A stretch of DNA of 64,000 nucleotides. It comes from Methylocapsa palsarum. Its GTDB lineage: Bacteria; Pseudomonadota; Alphaproteobacteria; Rhizobiales; Beijerinckiaceae. A program made the position numbers and the translations under genes. Location: positions 1 to 64,000 of the forward strand of contig NZ_FOSN01000015.1 in the NCBI RefSeq assembly GCF_900114285.1, written 5' to 3'. The notes below the pieces were generated by a model, which did not search any database, was not told the DNA's origin, and was given only the letters and a program-made list of their open reading frames with translations. Positions 49,382 to 56,826 of the stretch are shown here, in pieces; positions within the stretch are counted from its first letter, which is position 1; every line of letters starts with the position of its first letter.

Positions 49382-50423
49382 GTAGGCGCCCTTTCAGATC
49401 GCGATGAGGAAGTCGTGCGAGAGCCAGCAATTTCTCGTCAAGCCCACGCGAGGCGGCGCTTGTGCGCGCGCCATGCCGAAGCTTGGCCGACCGCGCTCGC
49501 GGATTGACCCGGATTTCCTGCGCCGAGGGCAGCACAGGCTGTTTTCCTTGCAGCGTGAAGGTCGGCTGCGGCCGCGCCGCCTCCCCCGGCAAAGGTCGGG
49601 AGGCGGCCTCGCCCCGGCCGGAACGCGCGGCGAAGAATTGTTTGACGATGCGGTCCTCGAGCGAATGAAAAGTCACCACCACGAGCCGGCCGCCTGGTTT
49701 CAGAACCGATTCCGCCGCCGCGAGCGCGCGGACAAGCTCGCCAAGCTCGTCATTGACTGCAATGCGGAGCGCCTGGAACGTTCTCGTCGCCGCATGTATC
49801 TCGCCGGGCTTTGCGGGGGCGACCCGCGCAATCATCCCCGCCAGCGCCGCAGTCGAGACGAAGGGCGCCTTGGCGCGATCCATGACCATCGCCCGGGCGA
49901 TCCGGCGGGAGGCGCGCTCCTCGCCGAAGTAATAAAGGATATCGGCGAGCGTCTCTTCCTCCGCATGGTTGACGAGATCGGCGGCGCTCTCGCCCTCGCT
50001 TTCCATTCGCATGTCGAGCGGGCCTTCCGAACGGAAGGAAAAGCCGCGATGGGCCTCGTCAATCTGCATTGACGAGAGGCCGACATCGAGCACGACGGCG
50101 TCGAAATCCGTCAGCCCAAGCCGCCTCGCCGCCTCGGCCAGTCTTGAAAATCGTTCCTGAACCAGAAACAGCCTACCGCCGGAATCGCGGACAAGCTGTT
50201 CGCCCGCCCGTACGGCGGCAGGATCGCGGTCGAGCGCCAGGACGCGCGCGTTGGCCGGCGCAAGAAGCGCCGCCGTATAACCGCCTGCGCCAAAGGTCGC
50301 GTCGAGGTAAAGCCCCCCTTCGCAGGGCGCGGCTATGCGCATGACGTCCTCACGAAGCACGGGAACGTGCCGGGCCGGTCCGCCAGCGGCGAGATGATCC
50401 TCATCGCCGCGGCCCGACTTCAT
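49365..50423 (-). CDS. rsmH: 16S rRNA (cytosine1402-N4)-methyltransferase
   Basis: Formerly mraW. 352 residues: HVPVLREDVM, SAM-binding DATFGAGGYTAALL, the VVLDVGLSSMQID motif, GFSFRSEGPLDMRM, RTFQALRIAVNDEL and VVTFHSLEDRIVK. The ATG at 50423 overlaps the mraZ stop (ATGA); the frame is open further upstream but that lies inside mraZ. Confidence 0.96.
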   Translation of the reverse strand: MKSGRGDEDHLAAGGPARHVPVLREDVMRIAAPCEGGLYLDATFGAGGYTAALLAPANARVLALDRDPAAVRAGEQLVRDSGGRLFLVQERFSRLAEAARRLGLTDFDAVVLDVGLSSMQIDEAHRGFSFRSEGPLDMRMESEGESAADLVNHAEEETLADILYYFGEERASRRIARAMVMDRAKAPFVSTAALAGMIARVAPAKPGEIHAATRTFQALRIAVNDELGELVRALAAAESVLKPGGRLVVVTFHSLEDRIVKQFFAARSGRGEAASRPLPGEAARPQPTFTLQGKQPVLPSAQEIRVNPRARSAKLRHGARTSAASRGLDEKLLALARLPHRDLKGRLHGANS

Positions 50424-50911
50424 TCCCGTGCTCCATGTGGTTGCAGCGGCGGCTGCGCCGCTGCGTGTCTGGAACTGAGCTGTTTTCGAAGATCGCGCAC
50501 CCGGCTTCTGGCCTCGTCCAAATGCACGCGAAAACGTCCCGGCTCCCAGATCTGAAACTTGTGGCCATGCCCGACAAACGTAACTTCCGTTGTGATCGCA
50601 GCATTGGCTTTCAGGCTTTCCGTCAGCATGACCCGGCCCTCCGAGTCGACTTTCAAAATCTCGCTGGTGCCAAGCAGCGCGGTCGAAAACAGATCGCGTT
50701 CCTCGGAATAGGGCGATAGCGCGCCAAGGAGGTCGTGAATCTCCCGCAACAACGCGTGGCCGCCGCAATCAAGCGCCTCCTGATCGAGCGAGGGGTGGAC
50801 GTAGAGACCTTCGAACCCATCCCTCGCCAATACAGATCGAAACGCGGCTGGAATCGAAACGCGTCCCTTGGCGTCAAGCCGGTTGGTGCAGTGCGAGACA
50901 AATCCGTCCAC
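50420..50911 (-). CDS. mraZ: Transcriptional regulator MraZ
   Basis: 163 residues with two AbrB/SpoVT-like half-barrels: FVSHCTNRLDAKGRVSIPAAFR and GTSEILKVDSEGRVMLTESL (D-x-x-G-R signature in both). MraZ binds repeats upstream of its own gene and controls the dcw operon. It is the first gene of the cluster. A 10-bp periodic TGGG array lies 81-115 bases upstream of its start. The C-terminal tail is Gln/His/Pro-rich. Confidence 0.94.
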   Translation of the reverse strand: MDGFVSHCTNRLDAKGRVSIPAAFRSVLARDGFEGLYVHPSLDQEALDCGGHALLREIHDLLGALSPYSEERDLFSTALLGTSEILKVDSEGRVMLTESLKANAAITTEVTFVGHGHKFQIWEPGRFRVHLDEARSRVRDLRKQLSSRHAAAQPPLQPHGARE

Positions 50912-50991
50912 TCCCTCAACCTCGGCTTGTTCGGCGCGCTCCCCCCGCGGGCCTCAATTGGCGCCGCTTCCCCCAAGGTTAATCAATCGTG

Positions 50992-51026
50992 CGGGACAAT
51001 TTGGGATAACATGGGATAAATTGGGG
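50992..51026. promoter_or_regulatory. MraZ-type operator upstream of the dcw cluster
   Basis: On the plus strand: CGGGA (50992), TGGGA (51002), TGGGA (51012) and TGGGG (51022), each separated by 5 bases, so the period is exactly 10. This is the TGGGN-N5 repeat known as the MraZ-binding site. It lies upstream of mraZ, whose start is at 50911; the G-rich strand is the one opposite to the mraZ coding strand. Intervening 50912-50991 should carry the promoter, with no clear boxes. The region 51027-51317 shows nothing else I recognise. Confidence 0.75.
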
Positions 51027-51317
51027 GTCAATGTGAATAGGACCCGTTTGACACAGATTTCCACGGGTCTCGGACGCGCTTCGGCGCCGCCCTCTGGAAC
51101 AGGACTGACGGCTCACGCACGGGAGGGGAAAGGCGAGGCGGCGGCGCAATCGCAATCGGCCAGCCTTCAACGCGAAATGGGTCTTCAATGCGAAACGGGT
51201 CCGCCAAGGGCGCCGCGAAATCGCCGTTTGGAAATCGCTCCGGGAAAGCAAAGCGCGCTGGCGAACCAGCGCGCTTTACACGTTTTCACCATTGCTTAGA
51301 GACGCGAAAGACCTCCT

Positions 51318-51331
51318 GGAATATGCTCTAG
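51318..51331 (+). repeat. Relic end of a RIME-like repeat
   Basis: GGAATATGCTCTAG is identical to the terminal arm of copy 1. The rest of the repeat is not visible. Its CTA supplies the stop codon of the gene at 51328-51501. Confidence 0.5.
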
Positions 51332-51501
51332 TTCTTTCGCGCCGGTCGTGGTTGGCGCTGAGGATCGCCCGCCTTGACGTCGTTCTGAGTGATCGAAGGC
51401 GGGTCACTCGCCGGAAACGAATCCTTGAGCTCGCGCTCGAGTTCGTCGCCCGAGTCTTTTGGCGAGGGCTCTTTGGTTTTGATCTTTACTTTTTCTGTCA
51501 T
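51328..51501 (-). CDS. Small SFPASDPP-motif protein
   Basis: 57 residues, highly charged N-terminus (TEKVKIKTKEPSPKDSGDEL), then ELKDSFPASDPPSITQ and a basic tail. The F-P-A-S-D-P-P-S motif recurs in small proteins of rhizobia and methylobacteria whose function is unknown. The ATG at 51501 has GAGG 9 bases upstream. Its TAG lies in a relic RIME-like end. It follows the histidine kinase on the same strand. Confidence 0.65.
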   Translation of the reverse strand: MTEKVKIKTKEPSPKDSGDELERELKDSFPASDPPSITQNDVKAGDPQRQPRPARKN

Positions 51502-51563
51502 CGACGAAGCCTCGGATTGGGTGAAGTCAAAACCCCAACCGCCGCAGGCGCAAAGCGTTCCGT

Positions 51564-53975
51564 TCAATCGGCCAGCGCCTTCGCGGGCGGAAAGGCGATC
51601 TCGATCAAAGTCCCCTCGTCGCGCTCGCTCTTGATCGAAAACGACGCTCGGTTGGCTTCGACCAGGGCTTTGGTCAATGGAAGACCAAGACCCGTCCCGC
51701 CCGAAACGCGGGACGCCGCAACCTGACGGAACGGCTCGAGAGCGACTTTGATGTCGGCGGCCGACATGCCGACCCCGGTGTCGCGGATGCGAAGCGCCGC
51801 CTGCCCCGCCTCGGTGACGGCGGTGGCGACGCTGACGTGACCGCCGGGGACATTGAACTTCACGGCGTTCGAGAGCAGGTTCAGGACGATCTGCCGGACC
51901 GAGCGTTCGTCGGCGAAGACCTGCGGAAGCCGAGGGGCCAGAGACAAGCGGATTACGATTCCGGCGCGGCTCGCCTGCGGCTGCATGATCGAGACGCATT
52001 CGGCGATGATCCGGTTGGCGTCGACGGCCGTGAAATCAAGCTCCATTTTGCCGGCTTCGATCTTCGACAGATCGAGCAGATCGTTGACGAGGCTCATGAC
52101 CAGAGCGCCGGAGCTGTGGACGTCCTTCAAATAGTCCTTGTAGCGGGCGTTGCCGATCGGTCCGAACCGCTCCTCAAGGATGACCTCCGCAAAGCCGAGG
52201 ATGGCGTTGAGAGGCGTCCGGATCTCGTGGCTGACCTTGGCGAGAAATTCCGATTTCAACGCGCTCGCGCGCTCCGCCTCCTTCCGGGCGTCGTCGAGTT
52301 CGCGTTCGATCTTTTTCCAGTGGGTCATATCGCGCAGAAGGGCGCACCAGCGGACCTCCCGCTCGTCCGCGCCAGGATACGAGTTGGCGTCGATGCGCCC
52401 CAGGGTCATGAAAATGGGGATCGTTCCTCCCTGGCGAGCCAGCGCCGTGACCTCTCGCCCGTCGTTCAGGAGGCTCATCATCCCGTCGGAGATCAGACCT
52501 TCGAAATAATCCTGCGTGCGCGCCCTGCTCTCGGGCGCGATCAAGACCGTGAACGGCAGGCCGGCGACGTCGCTTTCGTCGTAGCCAAAGAGCGCCTCCC
52601 CCGAGCGGTTCAGGCTGACGATGTTTCCTTTCGAGTCGAGGATCGCGACGCCGTCCATCGCCGTATCAAGGATGGCGTTCAGTTCGCGCGCCTCGTTTCG
52701 AACCCGGCGCAACTCGCTCTCAAGATCAGCCGGCCCGGCCTCGGCCGGCGATTGGAACATCGCCAGCGCGGCTTTCTTTCCCCGCCATTCGATCGTCTTG
52801 GCGCTGGCCCGCAGGCGGACGGAGCGTCCGTCGCCAGCGCGCAGTTCAACGATTTCGCTCCGGCGCGAGAGGCGCGGAAGCGCCTCAAGCAGCGGCTCCA
52901 GCGCGCCGGCGTCAAGAGCGGCGGCGAGGTCTCGATAGCGCAGCGCGTCCAGGAAAGACCTATTGACGAAAACAGGACTCCGCCCCTCAAAGACGAGCGC
53001 CCCAACAGGCAGGACGGCGAGGATCTCGCGGCCGTCGACAGGAACTGAACCCGATCCGGCGCCCGCCGGCGCGGTTTGAGGTGAGGCGCGCCCGGCAAGA
53101 GGCTCGGCCGCGGGCGGACGCGGCGCGTCATCAGCACGCGCGGCTGGGGCCGATTGCACGATTCCAAAACCGCTGTAGCCCTCGAAGCGGCGATCCTGGT
53201 CGAACTTCGGCATGCCCGCAAGCATCACCGGCGCAAAGGCGGCAAGTTTTGGAGCAAGTCCTGGAGCAAGTCCTTCAGCAAGCCCCCCGGTTGAGAAGCC
53301 CGTGACGCAACGCCAGGTCTCCCGGAGCGCCAGATGACGCGCGAGGGCGGCGGCCTGCGCCGGATCGCCGTTGTCGATCACGTCGAGCAAGGGGCGTCCG
53401 ATGAAATGCGAAAATGGCGGCCCGGCCTCGGCGATGCGGCCGGAGGCGTCGGTGCGCCACAAAAACCGGATCAAATCGTTTCCCGGCGAGGTCGACCGAG
53501 ACCCCCCGCCATGTTCTTCAGGCCGAGCCAACGGCGACGCCTTCGCGTTCGGCGCGCCCGCCCGCTTTCGGGAAGGAGAGCGGGCGACGCCATTGCGGCA
53601 GTCGACAACCGCAGCGACAACAATCTCCCGCCCGTCCCTCAGCCGAACGAGGCGGCGATCGAACGTCAGGCTTCGCGTCGCGCCGCCAAGATTGAAGCGA
53701 ACCCGCTCGAGGCTGGGCGGCCCGCCTAGAACGAGCTTCGCGCCCGGACGGGTGAGCCGGATCGCGCCCGCTTCCCGGAGGCGATCGGAGAAATCCTGAA
53801 GATTTCTAGCTTCCAGGAGTTCGAGAAGACTCATGCTGGCGAAGACCGCCGTCCGCGGATTTTCACGGCTCCAGGCGGCGACAGGCTCCTCGCCGGTCAG
53901 CGCGGGCGCCAGCATAGCCAGCGCTTCGACGGCGTCTTGACTGGCCGTCCCCGGAGCAAGGCAAAAAGTGTTCAT
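51564..53975 (-). CDS. PAS-domain sensor histidine kinase, PdhS/PleC-like
   Basis: 803 residues from the ATG at 53975. The N-terminal 430 residues are a poorly conserved sensory region with PAS-like segments and Pro/Arg-rich linkers. A PAS domain (about 455-565; GVAILDSKGNIVSLN, FGYDESDV) precedes HisKA (FLAKVSHEIRTPLNAILG, H near 583) and HATPase (VLNLLSNAVKF, IRDTGVGM, GGTGLGLPLTKAL). The segment EERFGPIGNARYKDYLKDVH and the ALEPFRQVA helix match the PdhS/PleC/DivJ group that controls DivK and CtrA in the alphaproteobacterial cell cycle. The substrate response regulator is inferred, not shown. Confidence 0.8.
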   Translation of the reverse strand: MNTFCLAPGTASQDAVEALAMLAPALTGEEPVAAWSRENPRTAVFASMSLLELLEARNLQDFSDRLREAGAIRLTRPGAKLVLGGPPSLERVRFNLGGATRSLTFDRRLVRLRDGREIVVAAVVDCRNGVARSPSRKRAGAPNAKASPLARPEEHGGGSRSTSPGNDLIRFLWRTDASGRIAEAGPPFSHFIGRPLLDVIDNGDPAQAAALARHLALRETWRCVTGFSTGGLAEGLAPGLAPKLAAFAPVMLAGMPKFDQDRRFEGYSGFGIVQSAPAARADDAPRPPAAEPLAGRASPQTAPAGAGSGSVPVDGREILAVLPVGALVFEGRSPVFVNRSFLDALRYRDLAAALDAGALEPLLEALPRLSRRSEIVELRAGDGRSVRLRASAKTIEWRGKKAALAMFQSPAEAGPADLESELRRVRNEARELNAILDTAMDGVAILDSKGNIVSLNRSGEALFGYDESDVAGLPFTVLIAPESRARTQDYFEGLISDGMMSLLNDGREVTALARQGGTIPIFMTLGRIDANSYPGADEREVRWCALLRDMTHWKKIERELDDARKEAERASALKSEFLAKVSHEIRTPLNAILGFAEVILEERFGPIGNARYKDYLKDVHSSGALVMSLVNDLLDLSKIEAGKMELDFTAVDANRIIAECVSIMQPQASRAGIVIRLSLAPRLPQVFADERSVRQIVLNLLSNAVKFNVPGGHVSVATAVTEAGQAALRIRDTGVGMSAADIKVALEPFRQVAASRVSGGTGLGLPLTKALVEANRASFSIKSERDEGTLIEIAFPPAKALAD

Positions 53976-54221
53976 ATCGCCGTCGGTCTTTTCCCCGCGA
54001 GCGCGGCAAGGTCCGCCGCAGGCCCATAAAACGTAACCGCGATCGCGCGGAAGGTCCACCGATAGGCCCTATTCGCCGATGAAATGATTAATGAATTCTT
54101 AACCTTGATCGTTAACCAGAGGCCTTCGGCGAACCGCGCTTCGCCAGCGGACGCCGACGCGGCCTTTCGGGGCCTTGCATTCGCGCGGCGTTCCTCTTAG
54201 TTTCCCGCCGAATAAGCCCGC

Positions 54222-54298
54222 GCCGCCATAGCTCAGTTGGTTAGAGCGCTAGATTGTGGATCTAGAGGTCCCCCGTTCGAGCCGGGGTGGCGGTACCA
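54222..54298 (+). tRNA. tRNA-His (GTG anticodon)
   Basis: 77 bases with encoded CCA. Acceptor arms GCCGCCA and TGGCGGT, D arm GCTC..GAGC, anticodon stem CTAGA/TCTAG with anticodon GTG at 54256-54258, T arm CCCCG-TTCGAGC-CGGGG. The discriminator is A73 (54295) and the base before G1 is C, so the usual G-1:C73 pair of bacterial tRNA-His is absent. This form is known for a clade of alphaproteobacteria that includes Hyphomicrobiales. Confidence 0.95.
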
Positions 54299-54454
54299 AG
54301 CGCTTGAAGGACTTAGGCGGCGGCGCGTCGTCCTACTATGAACCGGGGTTCCGTCTTAGCCACTTAATGGCTTGGTCCAGCAGTCCGGAGCGATGGCGTT
54401 CGAGGGCGATCCCGAGCGCAACTCTCCCAGCAACCCCAAAGCGAAAGCTCGAAC

Positions 54455-54829
54455 ATGCCGGACAAGCGCGTCGTTCTCGTCGTAGAGGATGATCCCGTGA
54501 TAAAGGATTTGCTGGCGCACGAGCTTGAACTGTCGGGCTATTTCGTCGTCACAGCCATCAATGGAGAAGACGCCGCGCAGATTTTGCCGGCGACGCCCCG
54601 GATTGATCTGCTTGTGACGGACATCAGAATGCCTGGACGGATCGACGGCTGGACGCTGGCCAGATTGGCGCGTGAAAAAAGTCCCCAATTGCCGGTAATT
54701 TACACCAGCGGATATTCGCCGCTGCAAGGAATGGAAGTGGAAAACAGCGTCTTTCTCCGCAAGCCTTATCGCACTTCGGACATCTTGAAGTCGATCGATC
54801 AGGTGATGGGTCCTGATCAGGGACATTGA
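54455..54829 (+). CDS. Single-domain response regulator
   Basis: 124 residues, receiver domain only. Acidic pocket E11, D12, D13; phospho-acceptor D56 in VTDIRMPG; T84 in VIYTSGY and K103 in LRKPY. No output domain, so it acts by protein-protein interaction or as a phosphate sink, as DivK- or CheY-like proteins do. It starts 157 bases after tRNA-His. The PdhS-like kinase lies on the other side of the tRNA in the opposite direction, but a pairing is unproven. Confidence 0.92.
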   Translation: MPDKRVVLVVEDDPVIKDLLAHELELSGYFVVTAINGEDAAQILPATPRIDLLVTDIRMPGRIDGWTLARLAREKSPQLPVIYTSGYSPLQGMEVENSVFLRKPYRTSDILKSIDQVMGPDQGH

Positions 54830-54933
54830 CCCGCCTGGGATTGCTTCGGCTTAGGCAAGTCGGGACTGGCGCAAGTCTGAACTTGGCGCAAGTCGGAACT
54901 GGCGAAAATCTCGCCGGCCGCGTTGGAAGCAGC

Positions 54934-55728
54934 TCAGTTAACCGGAATAAGACTCTGATCCGCGTTTCTTTTGAGATTGAAATAGTCCTGCAGCTTGCTC
55001 GCCTCGGCGTAGTAGACGACTTCCTTGGCCTTTAGCTCCATGAGCCGCTGCTCGAAGGTTGTCCTGTACAAGGACGCGTTGACATAGACGTCGCCGGAGA
55101 TCGTCTGGGCGATCTTCAAATCGTCGAGAAAAAGCTTCGGATTGTCCGGCCTGCCGTTTCCATCGAGATGGTTTCGCACCGTCTTGATGGCGTCGTTGAG
55201 CTGAATGAAACAATGCGACATGCCGATGTGCCAGGTCTTCACCGACAATCTGTCGAGTTCACGGATCTGGTCGCCATGCGCATTGCGAAAGAACGCGTTG
55301 TGGCAATCGATCTTTGAGATGTCGCGCAAACTGACGGGCACGGAATTGCCGAGCGCGCTGTCTACGGCCATATCGATGCGGCTCAGAAACGTGGCGTCGA
55401 CAAGATTCCATCTTGTCAGCACGTCATCGTAAATTTTCGCCGCGTCCTTTAGCCGGTCATCATGTCCTGGCCGCGGCGACGCGGTTTGCGAAAGCTCGTC
55501 GAGCAACCGGAAACTGCGGTACCATCGCTCATGCGCGAGCGCGATTGCATCGAGATGGATCTGTTCCGCGTTCTTGATATTCTCTTCCAGCCGGGCGAGA
55601 CGCTTGTCACGCACCCATGTCGCGAAGCCGAACATTCCGGAAAGCACAGACCCGAGAACGCCCACCGTCAGCAGCTTCACGATATCGGGTTTGATGGTCT
55701 GCCACAGTCCTTTCGACTCCTCGGTCAT
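54934..55728 (-). CDS. Hypothetical membrane-anchored protein
   Basis: 264 residues with one N-terminal transmembrane helix (about 15-37, LLTVGVLGSVLSGMFGFATWV), then a coiled-coil-like helix (KRLARLEENIKNAEQIHLDAIALAHERW) and a mainly helical soluble domain with no recognised motif. GGAGG 6 bases before the ATG gives a strong start. Upstream on the same strand is the PycTM-like gene. Base composition looks lower in GC than that of the flanks. It might be a partner of that protein; nothing in the sequence names its activity. Confidence 0.7.
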   Translation of the reverse strand: MTEESKGLWQTIKPDIVKLLTVGVLGSVLSGMFGFATWVRDKRLARLEENIKNAEQIHLDAIALAHERWYRSFRLLDELSQTASPRPGHDDRLKDAAKIYDDVLTRWNLVDATFLSRIDMAVDSALGNSVPVSLRDISKIDCHNAFFRNAHGDQIRELDRLSVKTWHIGMSHCFIQLNDAIKTVRNHLDGNGRPDNPKLFLDDLKIAQTISGDVYVNASLYRTTFEQRLMELKAKEVVYYAEASKLQDYFNLKRNADQSLIPVN

Positions 55729-55923
55729 GATCGCCTCCGGTCCGCGTCTTGCTCATCGTGATGATCCGCTCTCGCGCGTCGAGGCGACTCCGAGCCCGAC
55801 CACGAGAAGCGCCGACTTCCAGATCGGAAGGGATGACAACGCAAGCGCCCAGTTCATTCTTTAGCTTCCAACTGATACGGCATTGGCCGTGTAAACACAC
55901 GACATGTGAACACAGGCGTATGC

Positions 55924-55968
55924 GCAGGTCATGGCGATGCAGGTCATGACGATGCAGATCAGGGCAAC
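55924..55968. repeat. Three 15-bp tandem units at the end of the PycTM-like gene
   Basis: GCAGGTCATGGCGAT (55924), GCAGGTCATGACGAT (55939) and a diverged third unit GCAGATCAGGGCAAC (55954). They overlap the stop codon (55959-55961) of the PycTM-like gene and lie in the gap to the next gene. Slippage-type repeat; no function seen. Confidence 0.7.
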
Positions 55969-56570
55969 GCCCTCGCCAGTTCGGCCAGGACCAAAAGTAC
56001 AAACCCCGCGAGCGCGAAGTTCATGGCGTGTCCAAGATGCGCATATTTAGTGCGGCAAATGCCCGCGAGCGCATGAAGGTGGCGGAGCTTTTCGTCATGC
56101 GCCGAGCGCAGGTCCATCGCATGCATCCGCGCGATATAGCTTTCCACCGGCAGCCTGAACGCCGGAGCCTCCCAAAAAATATGATCATCGACATGTTCGC
56201 GCTGAATGCGGGGCTTGATCGTCGCAAATGAGAAGGCGCAACTGATCAGACAGCTCGCCGCGGCGCCGATGTAGCCGACCGTCTCGCCCAGTGAAGCCCA
56301 ATCTGCAATCCGGTGCGGCTCCGGGGCAAGATTGACGCCGTTCAGGCAGAAAATAACAACCGCTCCGGTAAAGGTGAGCAGGATGCCCGACTTTGCGTCG
56401 CAGAGGGTGATATTGTCTTGCAAAACCGCCCGTTCGAAGTCCGCGAAAGTTTCGTGAAGGAACTCATCTTCGAAAATCTCGAAGCGCTCGAGGTCGCCGC
56501 CCTGACGCGAAAAGTCCTGGGGCCGCCGGGGCGTGCGCCCTATCGGGCCGCCATTTGCTTGAGCTTTCAT
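55959..56570 (-). CDS. Pycsar effector (PycTM, DUF5706)-like membrane protein
   Basis: 203 residues from the ATG at 56570; the frame is open to 56756 but the extra part is Arg/Pro-rich and not family-like. After a 50-residue polar N-terminus comes LQDNITLCDAKSGILLTFTG (D58, K60) leading into a first transmembrane segment (61-77). A second follows (97-116), ending in IKPRIQ. Then IFWEAPAFR, ESYIARM, and ICRTKYAHLGHAMN with a last transmembrane segment (182-200). The order D-x-K-x-x-x-LL helix, K-P-R after helix two, F-W/F-G, E-Y and a late K-Y helix is what I remember of PF18967 (DUF5706), the Pycsar effector. Cyclic cCMP/cUMP-gated membrane toxicity is the family role. No pyrimidine cyclase lies nearby. 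Confidence 0.6.
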   Translation of the reverse strand: MKAQANGGPIGRTPRRPQDFSRQGGDLERFEIFEDEFLHETFADFERAVLQDNITLCDAKSGILLTFTGAVVIFCLNGVNLAPEPHRIADWASLGETVGYIGAAASCLISCAFSFATIKPRIQREHVDDHIFWEAPAFRLPVESYIARMHAMDLRSAHDEKLRHLHALAGICRTKYAHLGHAMNFALAGFVLLVLAELARALP

Positions 56571-56826
56571 GCCGTTCCGTTGATCCAGGCGGCCGGGAAG
56601 GCGGATCGCCCCCGTTCCTGCGTTATTCAGCAAGAACGGGACCTTTACCACGGGCCGCGGCCGCGGCGAAACCGGGCGAGTGCGGCCATTCACCAAAGCT
56701 TTACGGCGCAATGGACGGATTCGCGCGCAAACGCCGCGCCCGCCAAGGTTTGCCATTGAAACTGGCGGCGTGCCGGGACATTCTTTTGTGATTCAATCAC
56801 AGATCTTTCCCAAAACCCCGGATCAC

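Noticed and set aside
50992-51026. CRISPR-like short periodic repeat
   Set aside because: The 10-bp period with 5-base spacers fits MraZ boxes, not a CRISPR array; no array with 25-40-base repeats occurs in the window.
54222-54298. tRNA-His as integration site of a genomic island
   Set aside because: No integrase and no second copy of the tRNA 3' end were found in the window, so an att site cannot be claimed.
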